A DNA stretch of 64,000 nucleotides from Thermohalobaculum sp039821125 (lineage in GTDB: Bacteria > Pseudomonadota > Alphaproteobacteria > Rhodobacterales > Rhodobacteraceae), in NCBI GenBank assembly GCA_039821125.1, contig JBCBOR010000015.1, positions 1 to 64,000 of the forward strand, in the 5' to 3' direction. The first letter of the stretch is position 1, and every line of letters begins with the position of its first letter. This document shows positions 44,497 to 52,650 of the stretch, one piece after another. Made by a program: the position numbers and the translations under genes. The notes under the pieces are model-generated. The model ran no database searches, was not told the origin of the DNA, and worked only from the letters and a program-made list of their open reading frames with translations.

Positions 44497-44605
44497 CCGG
44501 TCGCTCCGCCATCAGATTTGTGATCGGCAGGGGCGCGGCGGATCGCGGACTGGAATGCGCTCGCGAAGCATGTGACGTTCCCGCCAACGTTCGTGGGAGG
44601 GTCTT

Positions 44606-45460
44606 GTGTTCAAAGAGCGGCGTGATGTCTTTCGGGCACATCTTGACGGAAACCGATGTCTGATCCCGGCATCGGTGTTCGATCCGTTTTCGATGAGGCT
44701 GGCCGAGGATATCGGGTTCGAGATCGGTATGGCGGGTGGCTCGTCGATCTCGCTCGCCGTCCTGGGGGCGCCCGATCTGATCGTGCTGACACTCAGCGAG
44801 TTCGCCGACCAGTGCCGCCGGATGTCCCGTGCCTCGCCGCTGCCGTTCTGCGTTGATGCCGACCACGGCTATGGGAACGCACTGAATGTCCGCCGGACGG
44901 TGCAGGAGCTCGAGGCCGCCGGTGTCGCGGCCATGTCCATCGAAGATACAGCTCTGCCGCTGCGCTACTGGCAAGCCGGGACCGAACTTCTGGCGCTTGA
45001 AGAGGGGGTGGGCAAGATGCGCGCCGCCCTCGATGCGCGGGGGGATCCGTCGACCGTCATCATCGGGCGCACGTCAGCGTGCGCCGTGAGCGGTCTCGAC
45101 GATGCGATCGCGCGGGGACGGGCCTATGCCCGTGCCGGGGTCGATGCGCTGTTCTTCATCGGGGTCAAAACGGCCGAGGAGGTCGCGGCGCTGGGTGCCG
45201 CCTTTGATCTGCCCATCGTGCTCGGCGGGGCGTTGAAAATCATGGATGCCGAGGCATTGGCACAGCACGGTGTGCGCATGTGCCTGACAGGGCATCCGGT
45301 GCTGCCGGCGGCCATTCGGGCGATGGATGAGACTTTGCGCGCAATGTCCGAAGGGCGTGCGCCCGATCGCCCTGCCAGCACCGAGTTGATGCGTCGGGCC
45401 ACCCGTGCAGCCGATTATGACCGGTGGATTGCCGACTTTCTGGGAGGGGCCCATGGCTGA
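44606..45460 (+). CDS. oxaloacetate decarboxylase-like protein of the isocitrate lyase/PEP mutase superfamily
   Basis: 284 residues from GTG 44606 (GGGAGG upstream). It has ASVFDPFSMRLAEDIGFE, DADHGYGNALNVRRTVQELE (metal-binding Asp pair), SIEDTALP and GRTSACAV. This pattern is very close to the Pseudomonas PA4872-type oxaloacetate decarboxylase, which lacks the KKCGH nucleophile of isocitrate lyases, as here. Cleavage of a dialkylmalate cannot be ruled out. The amidase gene starts inside its last codons. Confidence 0.85.
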   Translation: MFKERRDVFRAHLDGNRCLIPASVFDPFSMRLAEDIGFEIGMAGGSSISLAVLGAPDLIVLTLSEFADQCRRMSRASPLPFCVDADHGYGNALNVRRTVQELEAAGVAAMSIEDTALPLRYWQAGTELLALEEGVGKMRAALDARGDPSTVIIGRTSACAVSGLDDAIARGRAYARAGVDALFFIGVKTAEEVAALGAAFDLPIVLGGALKIMDAEALAQHGVRMCLTGHPVLPAAIRAMDETLRAMSEGRAPDRPASTELMRRATRAADYDRWIADFLGGAHG

Positions 45461-46775
45461 TGAATGGAAACTTGGCGCGGCTGAAGCTGCTCGCCGCATT
45501 GCTGCGGGAGAGATCACGTCCGAGGCGCTGGTCACATCCTGCCTCGACCGGATCGCAGCGCGGGACGAAGCAGTGGGTGCCTGGATCTGGCTTGATCGTG
45601 ATCATGCGCTGGAACAGGCACGGCAGGCCGATCTTGCGCGCGCGCGCGGCCATGGCACAGGCCCGCTGCACGGCGTGCCGGTGGGCATCAAGGACATTAT
45701 CGAGACTGCGGACATGCCGACCCAGAACGGGTATGCGGGCCATGAAGGCCGGCATACGCATCGTGATGCGTTCTGCGTCAGCCAGTTGAGGGACGCCGGC
45801 GCTGTCATCCTTGGCAAGACCGTCACGACGGAATTGGCTGTGCGGACCCCCGGTAAGACCCGCAACCCCGTGAACCCGCAGCATACGCCGGGCGGGTCAT
45901 CGTCCGGATCGGCGGCGGCGGTGCGTGACGGGCAGGTGCCACTGGCGTTGGGAACGCAAACCGGCGGTTCGGTCATCAGGCCTGCCAGCTTTTGTGGCAT
46001 TCATGGCCTCAAGCCGAGTTTCGGGCTGATCGGTCGGACCGGCGTGACCATGCAGGCGGACTGGCTGGATACGGTCGGGACCTATGGGCGTTCGGTGGAA
46101 GATCTGGCGCTGGTCACATCGACGATGCTGGCACGAGATCCGGGCGATTTTGGTGCCGGGCCTCGCTCAAGACCGCCACTGGTTGAGTGTGCACTGTCCC
46201 AACCGCAGGAGCGGCCGCGGATCGCCTTTGTGCGCGGTGCGATGTGGGAGCAGGCTGACATGGATGCCCGGGAAGCCCTGGAGGCCTTCGCTGCGCGGCT
46301 AGCGCCCGGCTGCACACCGCTGGATCTGCCGGATTGGATGGCCGATGTCTGGGATTGGCAGCGGATCGTGCAGGTCTATGGCAATGCGCATCACTACGGC
46401 CCGCTGCTCGACGCCCATGGCGACAAGATGAGCGAAAGCCTGCAGGGCGCTATTGCTGAGGGCCGGGCCACACCGGAAGCAGAATATCGCGAAGCGCTTG
46501 CGCAGCGCCCGCGCCTGCAGGCGGCACTGGATGAGGTCTTTGCCGAGTGTGATGCAATCCTGTGCCTCGCGTCTGCTGGTCCGGCGCCGGAGGGGCTTGG
46601 CTGGACCGGCGATCCCGTGTTCAATGCCTTCTGGACCTATGCCGGGGTTCCATGCGTGACCCTGCCGCTGCTCGAGGTCAATGGACTGCCCATGGGAGTT
46701 CAACTGGTCGGTCCTGTTGGCGGTGATGGTCCTCTTCTGCGTACGGCCGCCTGGCTCGAACGCGCGATCGCCTGA
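45453..46775 (+). CDS. amidase (amidase-signature family)
   Basis: 440 residues from ATG 45453, overlapping the previous stop by eight bases. The Ser-Ser-Lys triad elements are visible: GVPVGIKDIIE (Lys), TPGGSSSGSAAAV (cis-Ser) and GTQTGGSVIRPASFCG (nucleophile Ser). Opens KLGAAEAARRIAAGEIT as is usual for amidases next to catabolic genes. Substrate unknown. The tight coupling to the oxaloacetate-decarboxylase-like enzyme suggests a pathway in which an amide or carbamoylated acid is opened first. Confidence 0.9.
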   Translation: MADEWKLGAAEAARRIAAGEITSEALVTSCLDRIAARDEAVGAWIWLDRDHALEQARQADLARARGHGTGPLHGVPVGIKDIIETADMPTQNGYAGHEGRHTHRDAFCVSQLRDAGAVILGKTVTTELAVRTPGKTRNPVNPQHTPGGSSSGSAAAVRDGQVPLALGTQTGGSVIRPASFCGIHGLKPSFGLIGRTGVTMQADWLDTVGTYGRSVEDLALVTSTMLARDPGDFGAGPRSRPPLVECALSQPQERPRIAFVRGAMWEQADMDAREALEAFAARLAPGCTPLDLPDWMADVWDWQRIVQVYGNAHHYGPLLDAHGDKMSESLQGAIAEGRATPEAEYREALAQRPRLQAALDEVFAECDAILCLASAGPAPEGLGWTGDPVFNAFWTYAGVPCVTLPLLEVNGLPMGVQLVGPVGGDGPLLRTAAWLERAIA

Positions 46776-46847
46776 GCGCATTTTCGTCTGCGCAGGCACA
46801 GATCGAGCGGTGGTGCCTGGTTCGCCCTTGTGTGGTTCGCTGGTCTT

Positions 46848-46935
46848 GGGCGATGCGGCCATGCCCGCCCAAGGCGGGCCGAGAGGGCACGCCCTCTCGC
46901 TGCGCGGGGTGCCCGCGCAGATGGCCGCTTCGCCC
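46848..46935. repeat. cloverleaf intergenic element, copy 2
   Basis: Closing stem GCGGCCAT (46855-46862) with ATGGCCGC (46921-46928), lengthened outward by seven pairs after one mismatch. Three hairpins fill the interior with no gaps: 46863-46879 (seven pairs), 46880-46899 (eight pairs) and 46900-46920 (nine pairs), all perfect. It lies 72 bases after the amidase stop and 136 bases before the small exported protein, on the same strand as both. Confidence 0.88.
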
Positions 46936-47071
46936 AGCATCGCCGCCGCACGTGTTGGCAGCGCTGCAACACGCAAGGGGCGATGATCCGCAGAAAGGGT
47001 TATGACTATTCGATGGTAAAATCCTCGTGATCGGGCTATTGTTGTGGCGCCCAATCCAGATGGAGGTTCTG

Positions 47072-47221
47072 ATGAAGACCATCGTTCTGATCGCCGCTGT
47101 CGCGACTTTCGGCTTAGGCGCAGGCTCGGCTTTTGCCGCCGGCTGCCATCACGCTTGCGCAGAAGGTTACACCTATTCGGCTGAACAAAAGAGCTGCGTG
47201 CCCAAGCAGGTCTCGAGCTGA
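47072..47221 (+). CDS. small exported Cys-containing protein
   Basis: 49 residues: signal peptide MKTIVLIAAVATFGLG to SAFAA, then a 26-residue mature part with three cysteines (GCHHACAEGYTYSAEQKSC). ATG 47072 with GGAGG upstream. No family recognised. It overlaps the 3' end of the lipoprotein gene on the opposite strand by 49 bases. Confidence 0.72.
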   Translation: MKTIVLIAAVATFGLGAGSAFAAGCHHACAEGYTYSAEQKSCVPKQVSS

Positions 47222-47646
47222 GCGCGTCCCGCTCCTGGGCGGGCGCCTTCACTTACATCCGGGATCGCACGGTAGAACGCATCCGTATCAGAGTTGTGGT
47301 ACCTGTATCCCGGTCCGATCTTGTAGAATGTATACGTCGATGACGCGCCGGCGATCGATCCGTCATCGTTGATGCGGTAGCGCCATGGACCCCATTCCGT
47401 GGTCGTTTTTTCGGACGTGTAGACATAGGTGCCGTTCGGTCGGAAGAAAAACACGCTCGATGACCCTTTCCACGGGGTTCCTATGAAGGTGGCGCGGACC
47501 TCCGCGGCGGTCAGTCTGGTGCCGCGCGCGCCATCGGGTTCTGGCGTCTCGGAGACGGCACATCCTATGAGCGCAAGACACCCCGTGAGCGCAAGGCTCA
47601 AGGTTGCGACTGCAAATCCCTGCGTTCGCGATTTGCGATACATCAT
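47173..47646 (-). CDS. small lipoprotein of unknown function
   Basis: 157 residues from ATG 47646, overlapping the metallohydrolase stop by four bases (ATGA). The lipobox is ALTGC or ALIGC, giving a membrane-anchored protein. The mature part has LTAAEVRATFIGTPWKG, then VFFFRPNGTYVYTSEK and GPWRYRINDDGSI, a beta-rich pattern like small periplasmic proteins that report or bind cell-surface ligands; no family assigned. Its 3' end is antisense to the small exported protein. Confidence 0.75.
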   Translation of the reverse strand: MMYRKSRTQGFAVATLSLALTGCLALIGCAVSETPEPDGARGTRLTAAEVRATFIGTPWKGSSSVFFFRPNGTYVYTSEKTTTEWGPWRYRINDDGSIAGASSTYTFYKIGPGYRYHNSDTDAFYRAIPDVSEGARPGAGRAQLETCLGTQLFCSAE

Positions 47647-48803
47647 CCCTGGACCTGCGCCGTCGATGACGGATGCCACCACCGCCCCCCGAGAACAACG
47701 CCTTTGACCGAGAGCTTCTGACTTCCGGTCATCGTCTCACCCAGCACGTCGACATAGTCGAAGCTGCCGCTATCGACACTGAGAACGGTTGCATCGCCCG
47801 GCGAGCCCGGACGCAGGGTTCCAAGCTCGGGTCGCCCGAGCGCCAAGCCTGCGTTCTCGGTCGACAGCTTGATCACGGTTGGCAGATCGAGGCCCATGCA
47901 GAGGAATTTCGACAGGGTCGTGACCTGATCGAAGGCGGGACCGTCGATGCAAAGCGCATGGACGTCCGAGCTGATGGTGTCCGGCAGGAACCCATTGGCC
48001 AGCATCGCACGGGCTGTCTTGAAGGCGAACGAGCCCTTGCCGTGACCGACATCGAAGAGAACGCCGCGCTCGCGTGCGCCGCGAACCGCCGGTTTCACCG
48101 TGCCTTGCGCCGTGGCCGGACTGTTCGGGAACGGGCGAAAGCAATGGGTCAGAACATCTCCGGGCCGCATCCGCTCGACCAGCGCCTCGTAGGACGGGGG
48201 TGGCTCGTCGATATGCACCATCATGGGCATGCCGACCTCCTCGGCAGTCTGAAGGGCGTAGTCGAAGGGCGCCATGCCCTGTTGACCGGACGCATGGCGA
48301 CCCAGCCGGATCTTGACGCCAACGATCACGTCGCGGTTTTCATCGGCAACCCTGGCCGCGGTGCGCGGATCCATCAGGCGCAAATCCTCGCTTTCGCCGA
48401 CCATGACCGTGTCCGAGAACCCCCAGATCCCGGCGTGGGACACATGAAGATAGGCAAGGATGCGGACGTCCGACTGGTCGATGACATGCGTGCGGAAGCC
48501 CGGGAAATTGCCGGGTCCGGCGCTGCCGGTGTCGACCGCCGTGGTAACGCCCGAGGTTCGGCAGAACGCCTCGGCATCGATGCCGAGCGACGTGCCGCCC
48601 CAGTAGACATGCGTGTGCATGTCGATGAGGCCGGGGGTGACGACAAGGCCGGAGAGGTCGCGGATATCGGTCTCAGGGCCGCGGGGCAGGTCCTTGCCGA
48701 TCGCTGAGACGGTGCCGCCGGAGAAACCGACCTCAGTGATCTCGTCGATGCCCTGGGACGGGTCGATGACTCGGGCGCTTGTCAGGATCAGATCGTGGGC
48801 CAT
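47643..48803 (-). CDS. amidohydrolase-superfamily metallohydrolase (deacetylase type)
   Basis: 386 residues with the cyclic-amidohydrolase layout: a small beta-sandwich around LTSARVIDPSQGIDEI, the HxH metal motif PGLIDMHTHVYWGG, a possible carbamylated Lys in VIVGVKIRLGR, downstream His in MVHIDEP and LTHCFRP, and the Asp in ISSDVHAL. Close to the enzymes annotated as amidohydrolase/deacetylase, e.g. acting on N-acyl or N-formyl compounds. Its stop overlaps the lipoprotein start. Confidence 0.86.
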   Translation of the reverse strand: MAHDLILTSARVIDPSQGIDEITEVGFSGGTVSAIGKDLPRGPETDIRDLSGLVVTPGLIDMHTHVYWGGTSLGIDAEAFCRTSGVTTAVDTGSAGPGNFPGFRTHVIDQSDVRILAYLHVSHAGIWGFSDTVMVGESEDLRLMDPRTAARVADENRDVIVGVKIRLGRHASGQQGMAPFDYALQTAEEVGMPMMVHIDEPPPSYEALVERMRPGDVLTHCFRPFPNSPATAQGTVKPAVRGARERGVLFDVGHGKGSFAFKTARAMLANGFLPDTISSDVHALCIDGPAFDQVTTLSKFLCMGLDLPTVIKLSTENAGLALGRPELGTLRPGSPGDATVLSVDSGSFDYVDVLGETMTGSQKLSVKGVVLGGRWWHPSSTAQVQG

Positions 48804-48828
48804 GGGCTGTCTCGCTTTGGGTCAAGGG

Positions 48829-48907
48829 GGCGGCCATGCCCCTTGGCGGGGCGCGGCTGATGCTAGGGCATCAGCGCCCGTGCGGGCAAGCCGCACGGAT
48901 GGCCGCC
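48829..48907. repeat. cloverleaf intergenic element, copy 3
   Basis: Closing stem GGCGGCCAT (48829-48837) with ATGGCCGCC (48899-48907). Inside are hairpins 48838-48852 (five pairs), 48853-48877 (eight perfect pairs plus two across a bulge) and 48878-48898 (eight perfect pairs), the last abutting the right stem exactly. It lies in the 117-base gap between the HAD gene stop and the metallohydrolase start, both on the minus strand. Confidence 0.85.
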
Positions 48908-48920
48908 AGGGCACCCGGTT

Positions 48921-49571
48921 TCAGCCGTCAAGCTTCAGAAGGCGCGGCAGCGTGCCCATGTCGGTGAACGGGATTGCTCCGTGCTGGGTGAGCCGGTCTT
49001 CGGGAGTATCGCGGGCGTAGCCGAAGCAGGGCATGCCGGCTGCCGCGGCGGCGCGGGCACCGCTGGCGCTGTCCTCGATCACGATGCAATCGGTCGGGGC
49101 GGTCTCTAGAGTGCGGGCGGCATGCAGGAAGAGGCCGGGGTCCGGTTTGGCGATACCGACCTCGTGGGCGGAGAATATGCGCCCGGCCATGCGGTCCCAC
49201 AGCCCGGTCCGGCCAAGAGTGACCCGCATCTTCTCCATGGGCCCGTTGGAGACGACGCAGTATGGAACCGCCGCGTTTTCAAGGCTTTCCAGAACCCGGT
49301 CGATGCCGGGGATTGGCTCGACCTCGGTCGCGAGTGTGTCAAACATGCGCTTGTAGATGTGCGGGACCCAATCTTCGGGCAGAGCCGCACCGCGGCGCTT
49401 TGCCTCGTGGAAGACCCCCTGAATCGTTCCGCCGACGAAGAGATCGATGCAGGTCTGGGTGTCGATGGGCAGGCCGTGGGCCGTCAGGTCCTCGGCCAGG
49501 ATCCGGTTGGTGATCGGCTCGGAGTCGACGAGAACGCCGTCACAGTCGAAAATGACGAGCTTGGGTGACAT
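48921..49571 (-). CDS. HAD-superfamily hydrolase (subfamily IA, phosphoglycolate-phosphatase-like)
   Basis: 216 residues from ATG 49571. The four HAD motifs are present: VIFDCDGVLVDSEP (nucleophile and acid Asp), VVSNGP (Thr/Ser motif), the Lys in VGIAKPDPGLF and IVIEDSASGARAA. The helical cap (about residues 18-85) fits beta-phosphoglucomutase or phosphoglycolate phosphatase types. Substrate unknown. Seventy-two bases downstream of the crotonase gene on the same strand. Confidence 0.9.
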   Translation of the reverse strand: MSPKLVIFDCDGVLVDSEPITNRILAEDLTAHGLPIDTQTCIDLFVGGTIQGVFHEAKRRGAALPEDWVPHIYKRMFDTLATEVEPIPGIDRVLESLENAAVPYCVVSNGPMEKMRVTLGRTGLWDRMAGRIFSAHEVGIAKPDPGLFLHAARTLETAPTDCIVIEDSASGARAAAAAGMPCFGYARDTPEDRLTQHGAIPFTDMGTLPRLLKLDG

Positions 49572-49643
49572 GGTTTGCGATCCGTTCGGTCTTGGCGTTG
49601 CGCCGTGATCTGCGGGAATATGCACCGAAATCCAGCCGCAGTG

Positions 49644-50441
49644 TCAGGTTTTTTTCCCGAGCGCGTGCGAGAGATAGGTTGTCGGCTCCCCCGTTTGGTA
49701 GCTGGCAGCGAAGGCGTCGATCGAGGCAGCGATCGCTGTGCGATGATCGGGGGGCCAGGCGAGCAGGATCTGTTTCTGCGCGCGAACAGCTTCTGGCGCG
49801 GCGGCGCGGATCGCATCGGTCCATCGCCGGAGAGCGACATCGATATCGTTGGGCTGCACCTGCTTTTCGAGAAAGCCGATTTCGGCATTCTCCGGTCCGA
49901 TGACATCGCGGCCCGTCAGGAGGAGTTCGGATGTGCGCCCCCAGCCGATCAACCGGGGTAGGAGGCAGGCCTCGATCACCGAGGGCAGGCCGACCCGAAC
50001 CTCTGGCATGCCCGAGATAAGATCGGTGGTGCCGAGACGCATGTCGCAGGCCGCCGCAAGCTCCATCGCGGCGCCATAGCAGCGGCCTTCGAGCACGGCA
50101 ATGACCGGGACCGGCAGGCGGCGGATGGCATCAATGGCGCGGTGCAACCCGGTGATGAAGGCGCGCGCGCTGTCGGGTTGCAGCGTCGCCATGACTTTGA
50201 CATTGGCGCCGGCGGAGAACAGGCCGGCTGTGCCACGCAGGGAGACCGCGCGCAGATCGGGCATTGCTGCCAACTCGGCCGCGCGGGTGGTCAGGGCCTG
50301 GATGACAGCCGGGCCGATGGCGTTGCGGCGGCGTGGATGGTTCAGGGTGAGATGCGCGATACTGCCCTGCGGTGTCGGCTCGATCGCGAGATCGACTGTT
50401 CCGCCATCGATCGCATCGTCTTTGTGGGTTGCCCCCGCCAC
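49644..50441 (-). CDS. enoyl-CoA hydratase/isomerase family protein
   Basis: 265 residues from GTG 50441, the best start near the homologous N-terminus (no ATG in frame nearby; weak ribosome site). The crotonase core shows LTLNHPRRRNAIG, the oxyanion segment GTAGLFSAGANVK, EGRCYGAAMELAAACDM and MPEVRVGLPSVIEACLLPRLIG with Glu in the usual first and second catalytic areas. Function in a catabolic acyl-CoA pathway is likely. Same strand as the HAD gene. Confidence 0.85.
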   Translation of the reverse strand: MAGATHKDDAIDGGTVDLAIEPTPQGSIAHLTLNHPRRRNAIGPAVIQALTTRAAELAAMPDLRAVSLRGTAGLFSAGANVKVMATLQPDSARAFITGLHRAIDAIRRLPVPVIAVLEGRCYGAAMELAAACDMRLGTTDLISGMPEVRVGLPSVIEACLLPRLIGWGRTSELLLTGRDVIGPENAEIGFLEKQVQPNDIDVALRRWTDAIRAAAPEAVRAQKQILLAWPPDHRTAIAASIDAFAASYQTGEPTTYLSHALGKKT

Positions 50442-50552
50442 GGCGCTAGCCTGATTGAGCGCGCAGATGCGCGCACGACAGACGCCCGCGCCGTCGCCTC
50501 CGGCTGGCGCGGGCCGCGGGCGCCAGGACCAGCCGGTGTGCAAAACCGGCGA

Positions 50553-51065
50553 TCACCATGACGAGCCGATCCGGTTCTCGGGCTTGCGCGGATCGCGCAG
50601 ATGGGAGGGTGTTTGCGCAGGCTGCGGCGGTGGCGGCACCCAGTCTACGCGCACGACGCAGGCGGGCTGAGTGCCGCGTGGAAAGTAGAGGCATCCGTGC
50701 GGCAGGAAATGCGCCCGGTTGAGCGCCTGTGCCTCGCTGTCCGCCTGGGTTCGCGGCTTGATCTGCCAGGCATACACCCCGGCCACCACGGGCAATGCAA
50801 GCAAGCAGAGCGAGGCTGTCATTGCCGTTGCGATCCCTGCTGTGAGAATGAGCCCGATGCCGAAGAGGAAAAGCAGCGCAGCCATGCCGGCCCAGGGCAT
50901 CAAGCGCCGCTCGATCCCAGCCAGGCCGTCCGCAACCCGTTCAAGCGCGTCGATGCGCGCTGCGATCGCGCGAAGCTCGGCCGCGGTTTCAGGGTCAAGC
51001 GCCCCAAGGAAGGCCTCGAGCGAAACCTGAGTGCCGCAATCCTGTGTGGACAGGGGGGCGGTCAT
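50553..51065 (-). CDS. membrane protein of unknown function
   Basis: 170 residues. A helical, acidic cytosolic N-terminus (ALDPETAAELRAIAARIDALE) is followed by two membrane segments (about 57-78 and 80-100), then a Pro-rich tail (VPPPPQPAQTP). ATG overlaps the MaoC stop by four bases, so it is coupled to it. No family recognised. Confidence 0.7.
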   Translation of the reverse strand: MTAPLSTQDCGTQVSLEAFLGALDPETAAELRAIAARIDALERVADGLAGIERRLMPWAGMAALLFLFGIGLILTAGIATAMTASLCLLALPVVAGVYAWQIKPRTQADSEAQALNRAHFLPHGCLYFPRGTQPACVVRVDWVPPPPQPAQTPSHLRDPRKPENRIGSSW

Positions 51066-51574
51066 CCCGCCGTCCCGAGATAGGCGCGGGTGATCCAGCG
51101 TGCGCTGAGAGCCGGACGCCCGCCGTCGGCAATCTCCTGGCCGCGGATTTCGACGGTCACGTCCCAGTGCAGGGTGACCTCACCCGCGCGGCTTTCGTCC
51201 ATCTCGGCAAGCGTGAACCGGGCCCGGACCGCGCCGCCCGAGGGCACCGGCGCCGCGAAGCGTACCCGGTCGAACCCGTAGTTCAGCGACCGGACCGTCC
51301 CCTCGATCCGGGGGCGCGGGCCTTGGCCCAGGAAGGTGAGCAGAGACAACGTGTAGAACCCGTGCGCGATCGTGCCGCCAAACGGTGTCTCCGCCGCGCG
51401 CTCCTGATCGACATGGATGAACTGGTGATCGCCTGCGAGATCTGCGAAGGCGTTGATCCGGCCCTGACTGATCTCGATCCAGTCGGATACTCCGGCTTCG
51501 CGGTTGATCAGCGCGCGCATCTCGGGAAGCGGCAGGAACCTGTGCGGTCCGGGCTCTGGCAAAGCGACGGTCAT
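51062..51574 (-). CDS. MaoC-like (R)-specific enoyl-CoA hydratase
   Basis: 170 residues from ATG 51574. The hot-dog dehydratase signature is present: FADLAGDHQFIHVDQERAAE, where Asp and His are catalytic, and FGGTIAHGFYTLSLL. A strand containing LNYGFDRVRFAAPVPSG follows, typical of MaoC. It hydrates trans-enoyl-CoA to the (R)-hydroxy form. Its stop overlaps the downstream membrane-protein gene; divergent from the PanE-like gene. Confidence 0.9.
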   Translation of the reverse strand: MTVALPEPGPHRFLPLPEMRALINREAGVSDWIEISQGRINAFADLAGDHQFIHVDQERAAETPFGGTIAHGFYTLSLLTFLGQGPRPRIEGTVRSLNYGFDRVRFAAPVPSGGAVRARFTLAEMDESRAGEVTLHWDVTVEIRGQEIADGGRPALSARWITRAYLGTAG

Positions 51575-51682
51575 GGGCGAGAGCGTACCCGTTCCGAGGG
51601 TTCGAGCAATCCCCGTTCTGATTTCCCGCTTCGTTGACTTCTTCGTTGAAAGGACAAGACTGTGCGGAGGGAGGGCCTTGGG

Positions 51683-52606
51683 ATGGCGAAAGTCGGGATT
51701 GTCGGAACGGGGGCGATGGGGTCGGTCTATGCCGCGTTGATGGCCGATGCGGGGCATGACGTTTTGGCGGTCGACACCTGGGTGGATCATGTCGAGGCCA
51801 TCAATCGTGACGGCCTGCGGGTCGAGGGCGCGAGCGGCGACCGGACCGTCCGGATAGAGGCGACATCGGATGCAGCAGCGGTGGCGGGGCGTGATCTGGT
51901 GATCATCGCGACGAAACTCGACGGGGTCGAGGCCGCAGTCCAGGCGGTCGCACCCGGGCTTGGTCCGCAGACCGCCGTCCTTTCAATGCAGAACGGGCTG
52001 GGGGGACCTGATCTCGCGGCGGAGGTTCTGGGACCTGACCGTGTCAGCATTGGCGTTGTTGGCGGGTTCGGTGCCTCGATGAAAGGGCCGGGCCACGCGC
52101 ATCACAACGGCATGGAGTTCGTTCGCCTCGGTGAGTATGCCGGGCAGGCCGGGGCGCGGCTGGAAGTAATCGCCGAGATCTGGAGCAGCAGTGGGTTCCG
52201 CGTTCTGACCTTCGACGACATCCACCGCATGGTCTGGGAGAAGCTGATCTGCAATGCGGCCTATTCCGGGCCCTGCACGATCACCGGGCTGACCGTGGGC
52301 GAGGTGATGGCCAACCCTGACGCAGCGGCAATCTCGGCCGAGTGCGCGCAGGAAGCCTGGGAGGTCGCGCGAGCCAAGGGCATCGCCGTCGAGATCAGTG
52401 ACCCTGTAGACTATATCCGCGCGTTCGGAGCAAAGATCCCCGGCTCGCGCCCATCCATGGCGCAGGATCACATGGCCGGCAAACGCGGTGAAGTCGATGC
52501 GATCAATGGCGCGGTCGTGCGAGAGGCCGCAACGCTTGGGCAGGCTGCACCCACAAACGCCTTCGTTGCTCGGGCGATAAAGGCCCGGGAGAGTGTTTTC
52601 GCCTAG
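51683..52606 (+). CDS. 2-dehydropantoate 2-reductase family protein
   Basis: 307 residues, ATG 51683 with AGGGAGG upstream. The dinucleotide motif VGIVGTGAMGSVYAALMADAG opens the protein; LVIIATK, VLSMQNGLGG and the catalytic-Lys helix MVWEKLICNAAYSGPC, then SRPSMAQDHMAGKRGEVDAINGAVV complete the ketopantoate-reductase family. Many members act on other 2-keto acids, and there are no pantothenate genes nearby, so panE is not assigned. Confidence 0.88.
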   Translation: MAKVGIVGTGAMGSVYAALMADAGHDVLAVDTWVDHVEAINRDGLRVEGASGDRTVRIEATSDAAAVAGRDLVIIATKLDGVEAAVQAVAPGLGPQTAVLSMQNGLGGPDLAAEVLGPDRVSIGVVGGFGASMKGPGHAHHNGMEFVRLGEYAGQAGARLEVIAEIWSSSGFRVLTFDDIHRMVWEKLICNAAYSGPCTITGLTVGEVMANPDAAAISAECAQEAWEVARAKGIAVEISDPVDYIRAFGAKIPGSRPSMAQDHMAGKRGEVDAINGAVVREAATLGQAAPTNAFVARAIKARESVFA

Positions 52607-52650
52607 CCGGGACCCGGCGTCAGGGCGACACCGAGCCCCTCAAAAAAACC

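Noticed and set aside
50459..50550. Another cloverleaf copy between the 50441 and 50553 genes
   Set aside because: Several hairpins occur (for example 50459-50474 and 50532-50550), but there is no GCGGCCAT closing stem and the hairpins overlap instead of abutting.
51683..52606. Assigning panE for pantothenate synthesis
   Set aside because: Family motifs fit, but many paralogues reduce other keto acids and no pan genes are nearby.
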